Notes: generated by a model from the letters alone, not told the origin. A stretch of DNA of 64,000 nucleotides from JACRLW01 sp050181465 (GCA_050181465.1 JBFXDD010000014.1:1-64000), one strand, 5' to 3'; shown: positions 42,677 through 52,538, counted from the first letter of the stretch. Program-made: numbers and translations.

Positions 42677-44127
42677 GATCCCCCCTCCTCGGCAAGGACT
42701 CGATCGACCATCTGCGGCCAACGTGACGACTCCGCGCAGGCGCTCCGAGACGGCAGTACCTTGCCCGGGTTGCACACGCCGGTCGGATCGAAGGCGGCCT
42801 TCGCGCGCAACATGACGTCGAGATCGTTCTCGTCGTACATCAAGGCGAAGTGCTCCAACTTCTCCGAGCCGATGCCGTGCTCGCCGCTGATGCTTCCGCC
42901 CAGCTCGACACAGAGTTGGAGAATCTCGTGACCCGCAGCGATGACGCGGGCCCGCTCGTCGGGGTCGTTACGATCGAAGGCGATGTTCGGATGGAGGTTG
43001 CCGTCACCTGCGTGCAGGATGTTCGTCAGCGTCACTCGATGCCGCCGGCCGATCGCGGTGATGGCTTCGATCGCCTCGACGAGTCGAGTGCGCGGGACCA
43101 CGCCGTCCAACACATAGAGATCCGGACGGAGTCGCCCCATCGCACCGAAGGCTCCCTTGCGACCTTTCCACAAGCGCTTGCGTTGCGCTTCGTCGGTCGC
43201 GCGCTCGACGGTGAGCGCACCATGCTCGCGGAACTCGACCTCCACGGCCGCGGCGTCGTCCTCGAGGTCGCTCTCGTCGCCGTCGAGTTCGACCAAGAGG
43301 ACCGCACCGGCGTCCTGCGGATAGCCGGCGCGGTAGACCGACGCTTCCACGGCTCGAATCGTGGCGTCGTCGAGGATCTCCATCGCCGCGGGCATCAATC
43401 CACGAGCGACGATCGCGGACACCGCAGCGCAGGCGGCCACCATCGTCGGGAACGCGCCCAAGAGGGTTCGCAGCCCGTTGGGGTTGCGCGACAGACGAAC
43501 TGTGATCTCGGTCGCGATTCCGAACGTGCCTTCACTGCCGGTGAAGACGCTGAGCAGATCGAGTTCGCCGGGGCCGCGCGGTCCGGCGATGCCGCCCAGG
43601 CGCGCGAGTTCGCCGTCGGGAAGCACGACCACGGCGCCGAGCAAGTGGTCGGTCGTCATGCCGTACTTGAAGCAGTGCGGCCCGCCGCTGTTCTCCGCGA
43701 CGTTGCCGCCGATCGTACACACGCTCTGGCTACTCGGATCCGGTGCGTAGTGCAGTCCCAACGTCGTGGTGCACCGCGTGAGCGAGAGATTCACGACGCC
43801 GGGTTCGATGACCGCGAGCATGTTGGCTTCGTCGATATGGAGCACTCGCTTCATTCGCGAGAGCTCGATGACGAGCATCCCAGGCCCCGGGGTCGGACCA
43901 CCGGACAGACAGGTCCCAGCGCCGCGAGCCACGAAGGGGACGCCGTGGCGTGCCGCGATGCGGACGGCCGACTGCACCTCAGCGGTGGAGAGCGGGAGTA
44001 CGACTGCACGCGGCCGCTGCTGGTGGATGGTGAACCCGTCGCACTCGTAGGCGAGCAGTGCGTCGGGCGACGCGAGCACGCGCTCCGCGCCGAAACTGCG
44101 CGTCAGCTCGGTGAGGAATGGGTCCAT
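42673..44127 (-). CDS. glcD: Glycolate oxidase FAD-linked catalytic subunit
   Basis: 484 aa from ATG 44127. FAD-binding segments VPFVARGAGTCLSGGPTPG, SQSVCTIGGNVAENSGG and SVFTGSEGTFGIATEITV are followed by the FAD-oxidase C domain with NILHAGDGNLHPNIAFD, GGSISGEHGIGSEK and FDPTGVCNPGKVLP. This is the GlcD subunit that oxidises glycolate (or a related 2-hydroxy acid such as D-lactate) to glyoxylate, with GlcE and GlcF. First gene of the operon; TATGCT, 11 nt upstream, is a candidate -10. Confidence 0.93.
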   Translation of the reverse strand: MDPFLTELTRSFGAERVLASPDALLAYECDGFTIHQQRPRAVVLPLSTAEVQSAVRIAARHGVPFVARGAGTCLSGGPTPGPGMLVIELSRMKRVLHIDEANMLAVIEPGVVNLSLTRCTTTLGLHYAPDPSSQSVCTIGGNVAENSGGPHCFKYGMTTDHLLGAVVVLPDGELARLGGIAGPRGPGELDLLSVFTGSEGTFGIATEITVRLSRNPNGLRTLLGAFPTMVAACAAVSAIVARGLMPAAMEILDDATIRAVEASVYRAGYPQDAGAVLLVELDGDESDLEDDAAAVEVEFREHGALTVERATDEAQRKRLWKGRKGAFGAMGRLRPDLYVLDGVVPRTRLVEAIEAITAIGRRHRVTLTNILHAGDGNLHPNIAFDRNDPDERARVIAAGHEILQLCVELGGSISGEHGIGSEKLEHFALMYDENDLDVMLRAKAAFDPTGVCNPGKVLPSRSACAESSRWPQMVDRVLAEEGGS

Positions 44128-44138
44128 GGGGGCGGCGG

Positions 44139-44144
44139 AGCATA
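44139..44144 (-). promoter_or_regulatory. Candidate -10 box (TATGCT) for the glc operon
   Basis: TATGCT on the minus strand lies 11 nt before the glcD start, in the 87-bp spacer shared with the divergent ligase gene. Confidence 0.38.
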
Positions 44145-44214
44145 GCTCACCGGCCGGTGGCGGAGAGGCGGCCCCCTTGCTTGGGTCGCCGACCGGCTCT
44201 ATTCCGGGGGCTCG

Positions 44215-45468
44215 ATGGATAGCCTCGACCCGATTCACCCTGCGGCGCTCGACGACCTCATTCGTGCCGAGTTGCTCGGGGCGGCGGGGGGATCGGATCG
44301 TCGTCTGATCGGTGTCGAGTATGAGCGACACTTGTTGGACGCGGCGACCGGATGGACAGCGCCGATGTCTGCGGTGTTCGAATTGTTGCGGCGCGCCACT
44401 TCGATCACCGGTGGAGAAGGGGTCTTCGAGGGAGCGATCCAGAAGGGGGTGCGGACGGCGGAGTTCGAGCTCTCGGTCGAACCGGGAGGTCAGGTCGAAG
44501 TGTCCACTCCGCCAGGCCGTGACGTCGCACGGTTGGACGCGGCCATGCGTGCTGCGGATGCCGTCTTGCAGCGCGCCTTGCAGTCCACCGGTCTCGAACT
44601 CGTCGCACTCGGACACACCCCGACGACGCCCGTCGAGGAGATCGAGTTACTGCCGAGAACCCGCTACCACATCATGGACGCCCAGATGCCGAAGCGAGGA
44701 GCACTGTCGCGCAACATGATGCGTGCCACGGCAGGCTTCCAAGTGACGCTCGACTTTGCCGACGAACGAGACGGCGAGAGACTGTTGGCGCTGATGTTTC
44801 GGCTGTCACCGGTGATCGCGGCGTGGTCCGCGAATTCGCGCATGATTGCCGGTGCTGACTCGGGATACGCGAGTTACCGCCATCATGTATGGCTTCACAC
44901 GGACTCCGATCGCTCGGCCTTGTTCGATCGCTGTCTGGACTTCGACGGCGCACTGGACGGCTACATCGACTGGGTGCGCAGGGCACGGGTCCTGTTCTTG
45001 ACTCGGAACGGCGATCTCCTCCCGGCACCGGAGCAGCCCTTCGAGCGATTGGTGGCCGACGGCGTGGTGACACGAGACGATCTCGCGTTGCACATGACAT
45101 CGATGTTCCCGTTCGTTCGCATGCGCGGACACGTCGAGGTCCGCTGCGCGGACTCGGTGGAGTGGGTGCGGGCACGGGCCTTCGCGGCGATCTTGGCTTC
45201 GATTGCGTATGTCCCGACCCTGCGCTCCGCGGTCGAGGTGATGTCCGAAGCCCTGGTGTTCCGTTCGCTCGATCAGCTCGCTGCATTCCACGAGGACGTG
45301 GCTCGAGCCGGCCTCAGCGCGACCTTGGCGGACGGCCGGTCCTTGTGTCACTTCGCCATGGAGTTGGCGGAGCAGGCATTCGCGGCACTCGCTGCAAGCC
45401 CGCGAGGGATCGCGTCACCGGACGTGCTGGAACCTCTTCGCCTCTTCGAGTCCAACTGCGCCGGATGA
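44215..45468 (+). CDS. Glutamate-cysteine ligase (GCS2-type)
   Basis: 417 aa. IGVEYERHLLDAATG is the conserved N-terminal glutamate/metal-binding segment of plant/proteobacterial-type glutamate-cysteine ligases. RTAEFELSVEPGGQVEVSTPP follows, then ATAGFQVTLDFAD, YASYRHHVWLHTDSDR and FPFVRMRGHVEVRCADS, the substrate-binding arginine region. The enzyme makes gamma-glutamylcysteine, the first step of glutathione (or ergothioneine, as EgtA) synthesis. No glutathione synthetase is adjacent. The next gene starts 7 bp downstream. Confidence 0.88.
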   Translation: MDSLDPIHPAALDDLIRAELLGAAGGSDRRLIGVEYERHLLDAATGWTAPMSAVFELLRRATSITGGEGVFEGAIQKGVRTAEFELSVEPGGQVEVSTPPGRDVARLDAAMRAADAVLQRALQSTGLELVALGHTPTTPVEEIELLPRTRYHIMDAQMPKRGALSRNMMRATAGFQVTLDFADERDGERLLALMFRLSPVIAAWSANSRMIAGADSGYASYRHHVWLHTDSDRSALFDRCLDFDGALDGYIDWVRRARVLFLTRNGDLLPAPEQPFERLVADGVVTRDDLALHMTSMFPFVRMRGHVEVRCADSVEWVRARAFAAILASIAYVPTLRSAVEVMSEALVFRSLDQLAAFHEDVARAGLSATLADGRSLCHFAMELAEQAFAALAASPRGIASPDVLEPLRLFESNCAG

Positions 45469-45475
45469 CGATGTG

Positions 45476-46234
45476 ATGCCGACACCGTACGACGATGCCG
45501 CTCTCTACGACCGGCTGTTCGATGGTCTGACGTTTGATGTGGACTTCTATCACCGGCTCGCGATCGAGGCCGGCGGACCCGCCCTCGATGTCGGCTGCGG
45601 CACGGGTCGTGTGCTGCTGCCATTGTGGGATCGCGGTCTGTCCGTCGATGGCTGGGAGCCGTCTCCCGCGATGTTGGCTCGCCTCCGTGCGAAGGCTCTC
45701 GCGGCCGGTCACGCGCCGCGGCTGTTCGGCGGCGACCTCGGAGCCTTGCCGGAGACGCCGCGCTACGGTCTCGCATTCTTCGCCTTCAACGCGTTCGCGC
45801 ACAACCTCACGTCGCAGTCGCAGCTCGACATCCTGCGTCGCCTCCGCACGTGCCTTCATGAGCGCGGCTGTCTGGCGATCGGTGCCGGCCATCCGCCGTT
45901 CTCGGACTGGGCGGCGCCGACTGTCGACCCGTCGCCCGTGCTCGAAATGGAGACGACCCCGGATGCGAACGGGCTCCGCTTACGTCTCCTCGATACTCGT
46001 CGCCTGGATCCCATCGGCTTGATCCAGCACTCCACGATCACGATCGAAGAAGTCGATTCGTACGGTGTGGTGGTCGCCGCGCACCAATCGACGACTACCT
46101 TGCGCTGGTTGTTCCAACCCGAATTCGAACTCTTGCTCCGCTGCGCGGGATTCCAGCGTGTGGAGTTCTTCGGCGGTTACGACGGGGAAGCGCGAGTCAG
46201 CGATGCGCAGCCGCTCATCGTCGTCGCGCGGTGA
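45476..46234 (+). CDS. Class I SAM-dependent methyltransferase
   Basis: 252 aa from ATG 45476 (GTG 45473 also possible). PALDVGCGTGRVLLPLW is motif I of a Rossmann methyltransferase, DGWEPSPAMLARLRAKAL motif II, and RYGLAFFAFNAFAHNL motif IV; ILRRLRTCLHERGCLAIGAG is the post-IV helix and strand. It starts 7 bp after the glutamate-cysteine ligase gene, suggesting cotranscription. The neighbour suggests a thiol or ergothioneine-type substrate, but EgtD features are not evident. Confidence 0.87.
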   Translation: MPTPYDDAALYDRLFDGLTFDVDFYHRLAIEAGGPALDVGCGTGRVLLPLWDRGLSVDGWEPSPAMLARLRAKALAAGHAPRLFGGDLGALPETPRYGLAFFAFNAFAHNLTSQSQLDILRRLRTCLHERGCLAIGAGHPPFSDWAAPTVDPSPVLEMETTPDANGLRLRLLDTRRLDPIGLIQHSTITIEEVDSYGVVVAAHQSTTTLRWLFQPEFELLLRCAGFQRVEFFGGYDGEARVSDAQPLIVVAR

Positions 46235-46280
46235 GCGGCGCCGGCAGGCAGTCGACTCCCGCCGGGCTCACTCTGACCGC

Positions 46281-48977
46281 TCATTGCGGTGCCGTGCCGC
46301 GCAATCCGTCGCTCGCGGTGAGTCCAACCGGGCCCGTCGCATCGACCAACCACACCTGCGAGTAGATGTCCGCACCGCCCAAGCCGGCAGGCCAGGTCGC
46401 TGCAAAGCGCCATTCTCCGCGTGAGTCGGTCACGGCGGTGATCGCTGCATGCGGCGTTGGGATCAGGACGCCGCCGAAGAGCGGCGTGTTCTGGGTCGTC
46501 GCGCCGAGAACGAACGCGCCGATCGAGGATGGCGGTGTGTTGGAGAGGGTGATCTCGAAGCCGCTCACCGGAAGCAACGAGCCGTAGCCTTCGAGGCGAG
46601 GCAGTCCCATGGCGCCGGCGATACCGCCGCCGAGCGACGACCACGCATGCGTCGCCGGGTTCGAGTAGGTGAGTAGGTGCAGTCGGTGGGTCCCGAACCC
46701 ACCCTCGACGACCGCACTCGCGACCACCAGCGCGCGACCTCGCGCACTTCGAATCCCGAACTGCCCGCCTTCGGCGCGGAAGGAGTCGAGAACCGCAATG
46801 CCTTGGGCGCTCCTGGGAACTCCTGCACTCGTGATGTCGGTGGCATACACGTCGCCGCGGCCGGGTTCATACTCGAGCGCTTCGCGGTGATCGGCCCACA
46901 GCGCGACGTAGTCCCCATCCAGGGCGACGATGCTCGGCCGAAGTTGTGCCTGCAGATGGCCGTTGACCAGCGGACCGAGCAGCGGGTCGGGAGAAGTGCC
47001 ATCCAACGCGAATCGCCGCATGCGGATGTCCGGCTGAGGCATCGACGAGAGCTTGTACTCATACGCCACGATGGCCTCGGTTCGCGCAGCGTTGGTCGAT
47101 ACTCGGGACACGCCGCCGGATCGACCGACGTCGTAGGCGTAGAAGGGCGATCCTGTCGTGCCGCCCTGATCCACGAACGCCGCAGTGCCTCGTCCCCAGG
47201 TCACGAACCACCGGTCCGCCAGCCCGACGACTTCGAGCGGGACGGTGGCTCCGAACAACGCCGTGCGCGGCGATGCGTCGAGGAACGCCCCGCCGGCCCC
47301 GTCCAGTCGCCTGGACCGGATGATCGAGGTCGATTGCAGGATCGGGTGATGGAATCGCGCGACGATCAGGAATGTCCCGCCGACAGCGTCTACCGCTGCG
47401 ACATCACCCTCCATCACCGGTACGGGCGCCGGATCCAGCATCGTGCCGTCGAAGCGGAAGCGACGCGTGAAGGTCATCGGCGGGGTGCCGTTGGATTGCG
47501 TGGACAAGAGCTGACTCCATACCGCGACGCACTCACGCCCGTTCGATGCGACTCTCATTCGCAGGAGGGAGCGATCACCTTGATGAATGGTGAACGGAGA
47601 TCCGATCGGTGCGCCGTTCGTGTCGAGACGATGGGCGACGAACCGGACGACTCCGGATTCGAGGCTTCGCCACGCACAGACGAAGCCTGATGCCGAATCA
47701 CCGACGAGCATCGCGTCGACCTGAGCCGGCGGCGAGATCGAGAGTGCCGCAGCCGGCGGAGCGTTCGACGCGAAGATGGCGCCGAATACGTCCGCAGGAT
47801 CCACACCGAAGCTGTTCGGAGTCGTGCGACTGTCCGACCAGGCCACGAAGCTCTGCCCGTTGCCTGATCCGATGGCGACGTCGGTCAGCGAGCGGGGAGT
47901 CGTCGTGAGTGTCGACGCCGCGCTCGGCACGCCGGTTGGAGAAACACGGACTGCCTGCACGACCGTCGAAGCATCGGCGGCGACGACCCACTGGTTGCCG
48001 TCGAAGGCCGCCTTGCACTTTCCCAGGCCCGGTCCGAAGCCCAGTGCACTGCCGCCAGGAACGGCGACGTTGCCGAGAGCGTCGATCGGTGTGCCGAAGT
48101 AGCCGCCGTTGCCGGACCAGGCGGCGAAGAAGCCGACACCATCGCTCGCGACGGTGGGTCGCAAACCCAGCATGCTGGCGAGCGAGATCGCCGCGCCGGT
48201 GGGGGCGCCGGTCGGCGAGAGGAACCGTGCGCGAACGCCGCTGCTGTTGTTGATCGACCACGCCAACAGGAGCTGCCCGGTGTTCGCGGCGAGCTCATGT
48301 TCGGTGGGGCTCTGGCCCGGTTGGCCGGTCACCAAGATCGGCTTGCTGCCGACGACTCCGGCCGAACTGACACGAGCACCCTGCACGACATTGTTGCCGT
48401 TGAGTGAGTCCGACCACGCGACGAACCAGTCGCTACCGACTGCCGCGACGACGGGGAAGCGCTCGTCGACGTCGCCGTTGTCGTCGATCAGGATCGGGGT
48501 CCTGTCGATGACCGTGCCGGTCGCGCTCACCCGCACCGCATAGATCCCCCGTGAGTAGTAGAACTCGGTGGGCTTGGTGCTCTCGAACACCACGAGGTAC
48601 TCGGAACCGTTCCAGGCGACACGTGGGTACTCCTGATCCCAGGTGTCGGCATTGACGAGGATCGGCGCCGGCGAGGTGGGTTGTCCGGTGGCATCGACGA
48701 AGCAGCCGTAGATGTCGACGTTGCCGGGCAGATTGGATCCGAAGGCTCCCCCGCCGTAGACCGTATCGAGCAGGCTGCTGCGGTCGTCTTCCCAGACCAC
48801 GAACCAGCGGCCGTTCACTTCCGTCGCGACCGCTGGGCGTCGCTGATTCCCGGCCGACGGCGCAATGTTCGCATCGCCAGGAACGGGGATCGCTGAGGAG
48901 AACTGCTGGCAAAGGCCATGCGCGGCGAGCAAGGAGACTGCCGCGAGAGGCCAGGTCCACCGTGAGATCGAGGTCAT
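46281..48977 (-). CDS. Large secreted repeat protein with shared C-terminal domain
   Basis: 898 aa from ATG 48977 with a signal peptide (WPLAAVSLLAAHGLCQQ). Residues about 40-780 consist of recurring units with a V/A-x-x-G-x-x-(W/F)-x-V-x-W/F-x-D core (RWFVVWEDDRS, SEYLVVFESTKPTE, DWFVAWSDSLNGN, GFFAAWSGNGGYFG, SFVAWSDSRTTPN), probably beta-propeller blades. The last 120 residues (GGGIAGAMGLPRLEGYGSLL to SDGLRGTAPQ) are the terminal domain shared with other secreted proteins here. Likely surface-exposed; function unknown. Confidence 0.82.
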   Translation of the reverse strand: MTSISRWTWPLAAVSLLAAHGLCQQFSSAIPVPGDANIAPSAGNQRRPAVATEVNGRWFVVWEDDRSSLLDTVYGGGAFGSNLPGNVDIYGCFVDATGQPTSPAPILVNADTWDQEYPRVAWNGSEYLVVFESTKPTEFYYSRGIYAVRVSATGTVIDRTPILIDDNGDVDERFPVVAAVGSDWFVAWSDSLNGNNVVQGARVSSAGVVGSKPILVTGQPGQSPTEHELAANTGQLLLAWSINNSSGVRARFLSPTGAPTGAAISLASMLGLRPTVASDGVGFFAAWSGNGGYFGTPIDALGNVAVPGGSALGFGPGLGKCKAAFDGNQWVVAADASTVVQAVRVSPTGVPSAASTLTTTPRSLTDVAIGSGNGQSFVAWSDSRTTPNSFGVDPADVFGAIFASNAPPAAALSISPPAQVDAMLVGDSASGFVCAWRSLESGVVRFVAHRLDTNGAPIGSPFTIHQGDRSLLRMRVASNGRECVAVWSQLLSTQSNGTPPMTFTRRFRFDGTMLDPAPVPVMEGDVAAVDAVGGTFLIVARFHHPILQSTSIIRSRRLDGAGGAFLDASPRTALFGATVPLEVVGLADRWFVTWGRGTAAFVDQGGTTGSPFYAYDVGRSGGVSRVSTNAARTEAIVAYEYKLSSMPQPDIRMRRFALDGTSPDPLLGPLVNGHLQAQLRPSIVALDGDYVALWADHREALEYEPGRGDVYATDITSAGVPRSAQGIAVLDSFRAEGGQFGIRSARGRALVVASAVVEGGFGTHRLHLLTYSNPATHAWSSLGGGIAGAMGLPRLEGYGSLLPVSGFEITLSNTPPSSIGAFVLGATTQNTPLFGGVLIPTPHAAITAVTDSRGEWRFAATWPAGLGGADIYSQVWLVDATGPVGLTASDGLRGTAPQ

Positions 48978-49134
48978 GAATGGAGCGGGAGCAAGCTCGG
49001 TGCCGTCGTGGAATTCCATCGACGGCTCTCGGATCGCGCACACTCCGCACCGCGAACTGTCCGTTCGGCGCACGTTTCGGGCGAGAATCCCCGGTGGCAC
49101 GAAGCCATCGCTCAGATCGGTCCCCGGCGGAGCA

Positions 49135-50499
49135 TCAGTGCTCGATGGGATCGAAGTCGTCGTTGCCGTTGCGCGCCGGCGGTTCGTTCCCGAGCGAGAG
49201 CGCTACCCGTTCGACTTCGCGGAATACGCGCATCAGGTTGCCGCCGAGCACCTTGGCCACGACTTCCGGGGAATGTCCGCGTTTGAGAAGCCAGTAGGTG
49301 ATGCGCGGCAGATGGGTGACGTCGTCGACCCCGCGTGGAACGCAAGGCACTCCGTCGAAGTCGCTGCCGAGCCCGACGTGGTCCGGGCCGGCGACTTTGA
49401 TCGCGTGCTCGATGTGATCGATGAGCACGGCGAGGTCCGGCGGTGACGGTTCGGGATTCTCGGCATTGAAGCGGGCGACCGCTGCTTCGTACTCGGGGGT
49501 TCCACGCGGGTGGGTGGCTTCGATTGCCTTGATCCGAAGCGACACCTTCGAGTTCCAGCGATCGCGCTGCTTCTGGTAGTCATCCGAGAGGAAGCCGCAG
49601 TTGAAGTTGATTTGGATCACGCCGCCGTTCTTCGCGAGAGCGGTCAGCATTTCGTCCGTCACGTTGCGTCGATGGCTTGCGAGTGCGCGGCAACTCGAAT
49701 GCGAGCAGATCACCGGCGCGCGGGTCGCCTTCAGGGCGTCGAAGAACGTCGTGTCGGCGACATGGCTGACGTCGACCATCATCCCTAGCCGATTCATCTC
49801 GCGGACGACCTTGACTCCCAGCCGGTTCAGACCGTTCCAGCGCGGGGTCGCCTCGCCGCTGCTGTCGGCATACTCGTTGTGGTTCGAGTGCGTCAACGTC
49901 ATGTAGCGAACACCGAGACGAGCGAACTGTCGCAGCAATCCGAGATCGCCTTCGATCGCGTGGCCGCCCTCGATCCCCATCAACGCTGCGTGTTTGCCGG
50001 CGCGAAGCGCAGACTCGATGTCGCGCGTGCTCGCGCAGTGTTGCATGCGCGTCGGGTTCGAATCGACCGTTCGGAAGTAGCCGTCGATCATGTCGAGCGC
50101 ACGCCGTGCCGATGCGTTCGGCTTGCTCGCTGCGAGCTTCTCGCGTGCACTGAGGTCCTCCGCGCCGTAGTAGCTCGCTGCCACGTAGATCGAGTAGATC
50201 TGCACATCGAGTCCGCTCTCGAAGATGCGTGGCAGGTCCATGTGACCGTCCTGCGCCCGCCCGCTCATGTCAAAGTCTTCGTCCAGGATCCGACTCGTCG
50301 TGTCCGAGTGCGTGTCCACGACGATCGAGTTGCGATGGATGTCCAGTGCTCGGCGCCACAGCGACTTGTCGTAGCCCTCGGGGGGCGGCATGTCGGCGAC
50401 GGGAACTCCGCTCTGCGCCGCCAGCGACGGAGCGGTGCACAGGCACCATGCAGCGAGGAAGAGAACGAGGCAGCGGCAGAAGCGCGAGCGATCCGGCAT
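49135..50499 (-). CDS. Membrane dipeptidase (peptidase M19)
   Basis: 454 aa from ATG 50499, with a signal peptide (LVLFLAAWCLCTAPSLAAQ). Renal dipeptidase motifs: VVDTHSDTTS (HxD zinc site), LMGIEGGHAIEGDLGLL (bridging Glu), LTHSNHNEYADS, GMMVDVSHVADTTF, VICSHSSCRAL (second zinc ligand) and GLGSDFDGV. These enzymes cleave dipeptides, often with D-residues or dehydropeptides, at the periplasmic side. It is divergent from the SprT-like gene across 52 bp. Confidence 0.92.
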   Translation of the reverse strand: MPDRSRFCRCLVLFLAAWCLCTAPSLAAQSGVPVADMPPPEGYDKSLWRRALDIHRNSIVVDTHSDTTSRILDEDFDMSGRAQDGHMDLPRIFESGLDVQIYSIYVAASYYGAEDLSAREKLAASKPNASARRALDMIDGYFRTVDSNPTRMQHCASTRDIESALRAGKHAALMGIEGGHAIEGDLGLLRQFARLGVRYMTLTHSNHNEYADSSGEATPRWNGLNRLGVKVVREMNRLGMMVDVSHVADTTFFDALKATRAPVICSHSSCRALASHRRNVTDEMLTALAKNGGVIQINFNCGFLSDDYQKQRDRWNSKVSLRIKAIEATHPRGTPEYEAAVARFNAENPEPSPPDLAVLIDHIEHAIKVAGPDHVGLGSDFDGVPCVPRGVDDVTHLPRITYWLLKRGHSPEVVAKVLGGNLMRVFREVERVALSLGNEPPARNGNDDFDPIEH

Positions 50500-50539
50500 T
50501 CGTGCGATCGTCGCCGATGGCGTGGTCGACGCCAAGCCT

Positions 50540-50545
50540 TAGGCT
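50540..50545 (+). promoter_or_regulatory. Candidate -10 box (TAGGCT) for the SprT-like gene
   Basis: TAGGCT lies 6 nt before GTG 50552, a spacing that implies leaderless initiation. The same hexamer occurs before the gene at 17783. Confidence 0.35.
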
Positions 50546-50551
50546 CTTGCA

Positions 50552-51613
50552 GTGACCCAGACTGACGACGACGCGGTGTTCCGAGCGCTCCTCGAACTCA
50601 CCAGCATGTGGGACTTCTACAACGCGGAGTACCTGGAAGGTGCGCTGAAGTCGATCGGCTTTCGGTTGATCGAGTCCAGAGGCGTGTTCGGCCGATGGGT
50701 CGGGGACGCGCGTACGATCGAGATCTCGCGCTGGCATCTCCTCGAGTCGCCGTGGATCGAGGTCCTGGCCACCCTGCGACATGAGATGGCGCACCAGTTC
50801 GTCGACGAGGTGATGTGCGTACGTGACGAGAGCGCGCATGGTCGTGCGTTTCAGTCCGCTTGCCGCAGGCTGCGGGTCGACGCTGCTGCGAGCGCGGCTC
50901 CCGTCGTCGATGATGGCGAGACCCGCATCGCGTCGCGGATCCAGAAGTTGCTGGCGCTGGGTGGCTCGCCCAACGAGAACGAGGCGGCTGCGGCGATGCG
51001 TATGGCGCGCAAGCTCATGCTCGAACACAACATCGCGCGCGTCGATGAGGGGCGGCCCGCCGGATTCGTCGCCAAGCAGATCGGTCCGGTCCGAAAGCGG
51101 CACGACGCCTGGCGAGCTTCACTCGGATCGATCCTCGCGGAGTTCTTCTTCGTCGAGGCGATCTGGCGGGATAGCTACGACGTCCCGACCTCGACCTCGG
51201 GAAGTGCGCTCTTCGTCTACGGCACCGCCCATGACGTCGCGATGGCGGACTACGTCTACGGCTACGTGAGTTGGGTCGTCGAGGATCTCTGGCGACGTTG
51301 GAGCCGTGCGCAGCCCGCTCCGGTGGGCCGCATGCGAGCGCAGTATTGTCGCGCGGTGGTGCGTGGCTTCCGAAACTCGCTCCACCAGCAAGATCGCGAG
51401 ATTGCCGGCGACGAGCAGGCGCTGGTCTGGCGCGGCGACCCCAAGCTCCGCGCGTACTTCCGGTGGCACAACCCGCGCATCACCACCCGCCGCCCCAGCC
51501 CGCTCTACTCGACGGAGGCGACCCGGGCCGGCTTCGAGGCTGGGCAACGGGTTTCGATCAAGAAGCCGTTGGGTGGCGAGTCGAACGGTGGGATTGCCGG
51601 GTATCTCGACTGA
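50552..51613 (+). CDS. SprT-like zinc metallopeptidase fused to DUF2786
   Basis: 353 aa from GTG 50552. The N-terminal SprT-like domain has LRHEMAHQF (HExxH, His77/Glu78/His81), with HGRAFQSACRRL as the likely third-ligand region (GRxF, following the AHG). Residues about 130-165 are the DUF2786 helix (RIQKLLALGGSPNENEAAAAMRMARKL). The remainder (RHDAWRASLGSILAEFFF, ALFVYGTAHDVAMADYV) is usual for DUF2786 proteins. Function is undefined; the spartan-like fold suggests DNA-associated proteolysis. The last 56 bp overlap flhF in antisense. Confidence 0.85.
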   Translation: MTQTDDDAVFRALLELTSMWDFYNAEYLEGALKSIGFRLIESRGVFGRWVGDARTIEISRWHLLESPWIEVLATLRHEMAHQFVDEVMCVRDESAHGRAFQSACRRLRVDAAASAAPVVDDGETRIASRIQKLLALGGSPNENEAAAAMRMARKLMLEHNIARVDEGRPAGFVAKQIGPVRKRHDAWRASLGSILAEFFFVEAIWRDSYDVPTSTSGSALFVYGTAHDVAMADYVYGYVSWVVEDLWRRWSRAQPAPVGRMRAQYCRAVVRGFRNSLHQQDREIAGDEQALVWRGDPKLRAYFRWHNPRITTRRPSPLYSTEATRAGFEAGQRVSIKKPLGGESNGGIAGYLD

Positions 51614-52538
51614 GCTGCAGTGACCGCCAACGCGCTGCTACGGCGTCGATGTCGGACTCCGCGATCGCGAGAGCGAGCATCGCCAACGCGATCGGATCCG
51701 CGACGACGAGATCGGCCGGCACCGAGCGACCGTTGGTCACGAAGCCCAGAGTGAGTCCTCGCTCGATCGCGAGATCGAGAAGTTCTCCGGGTCGTTGGGC
51801 GACGTCCCACTTGGTGAGGATGACGCGGGAAAGGCCGAACGGCTGCCAGAGATCCACGTGAGCTGCGGCGTCGGCGCGTCGAAGATCCGCGGGCAGTGCC
51901 AGGACGAGCGACCCTCGAGCGCAGTGCGGGTCGCGCACGAGCGAGTTCGCGGCGGTGTGGTCCGCCGGGGCGATTCCCGGTGTATCGATGAACTCGATCG
52001 CCTCCGACGAACTTGCCGTCGCCGTGACCGCCGGTGTCGGAAGGACCGAGAGCCGCAAGCTCGCGGCGAGTTCGGTCAGTTGGGCGATGCCGCCCGGGCG
52101 ATCCGTATCGATGGTTCGGAGATGTGCGATCTCGCCGTGTCGGGCGGCATGCGCCGCGAGCTTGGCGACGGTCGTCGTCTTTCCGGCCCCGTTGGGTCCG
52201 ACGACGACGATTCGACGGCTCGGCCAATGGAAGTCGCAGCGAAGCCAGTTCGCGAGTACGGCGGCAGCTTCCACTGCGCGCCCGGCGGTCGCCGACCGCG
52301 GCAGCATGCGCGCAAGTCGCGAGAGTGTGTCACGGGAGAGCCCGAACTCCAGCGCGGGAGTCGTCCAGGGATCGTCGGGTCGTGGGATCGCGACGATCGA
52401 GGATGGCGCTGCCAGGATGCGCACGCTGCGCGAGGATGTCTCGGTGGCGACGATCCGCGCATCCGGACCAAGTGCGCGCTCCACCATGGCCATCGCTTCT
52501 TCGACCGTTCGGCCGGCGAAGGCTCGCGGAGTGGTCAT
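51558..52538 (-). CDS. FlhF-like SRP-family GTPase
   Basis: 326 aa. The N-terminus FAGRTVEEAMAMVERALGPDARIV matches the FlhF N-terminal pattern. The GTPase domain follows: P-loop VVVGPNGAGKTTTVAKLAAH (residues 111-130), IDTDRPGGIAQL, IEFIDTPG (G3) and ILTKWD (G4, TKWD in place of TKxD). FlhF positions flagella at the pole with FlhG; no FlhG is adjacent. The start overlaps the FliO-like gene by 4 bp. C-terminal sequence reads antisense into the SprT-like gene. Confidence 0.83.
   Translation of the reverse strand: MTTPRAFAGRTVEEAMAMVERALGPDARIVATETSSRSVRILAAPSSIVAIPRPDDPWTTPALEFGLSRDTLSRLARMLPRSATAGRAVEAAAVLANWLRCDFHWPSRRIVVVGPNGAGKTTTVAKLAAHAARHGEIAHLRTIDTDRPGGIAQLTELAASLRLSVLPTPAVTATASSSEAIEFIDTPGIAPADHTAANSLVRDPHCARGSLVLALPADLRRADAAAHVDLWQPFGLSRVILTKWDVAQRPGELLDLAIERGLTLGFVTNGRSVPADLVVADPIALAMLALAIAESDIDAVAARWRSLQLSRDTRQSHRSTRHPTAS

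Noticed and set aside
42850..44145. 431-residue open frame opposite glcD
   Set aside because: Antisense to a gene with full FAD-oxidase motifs.
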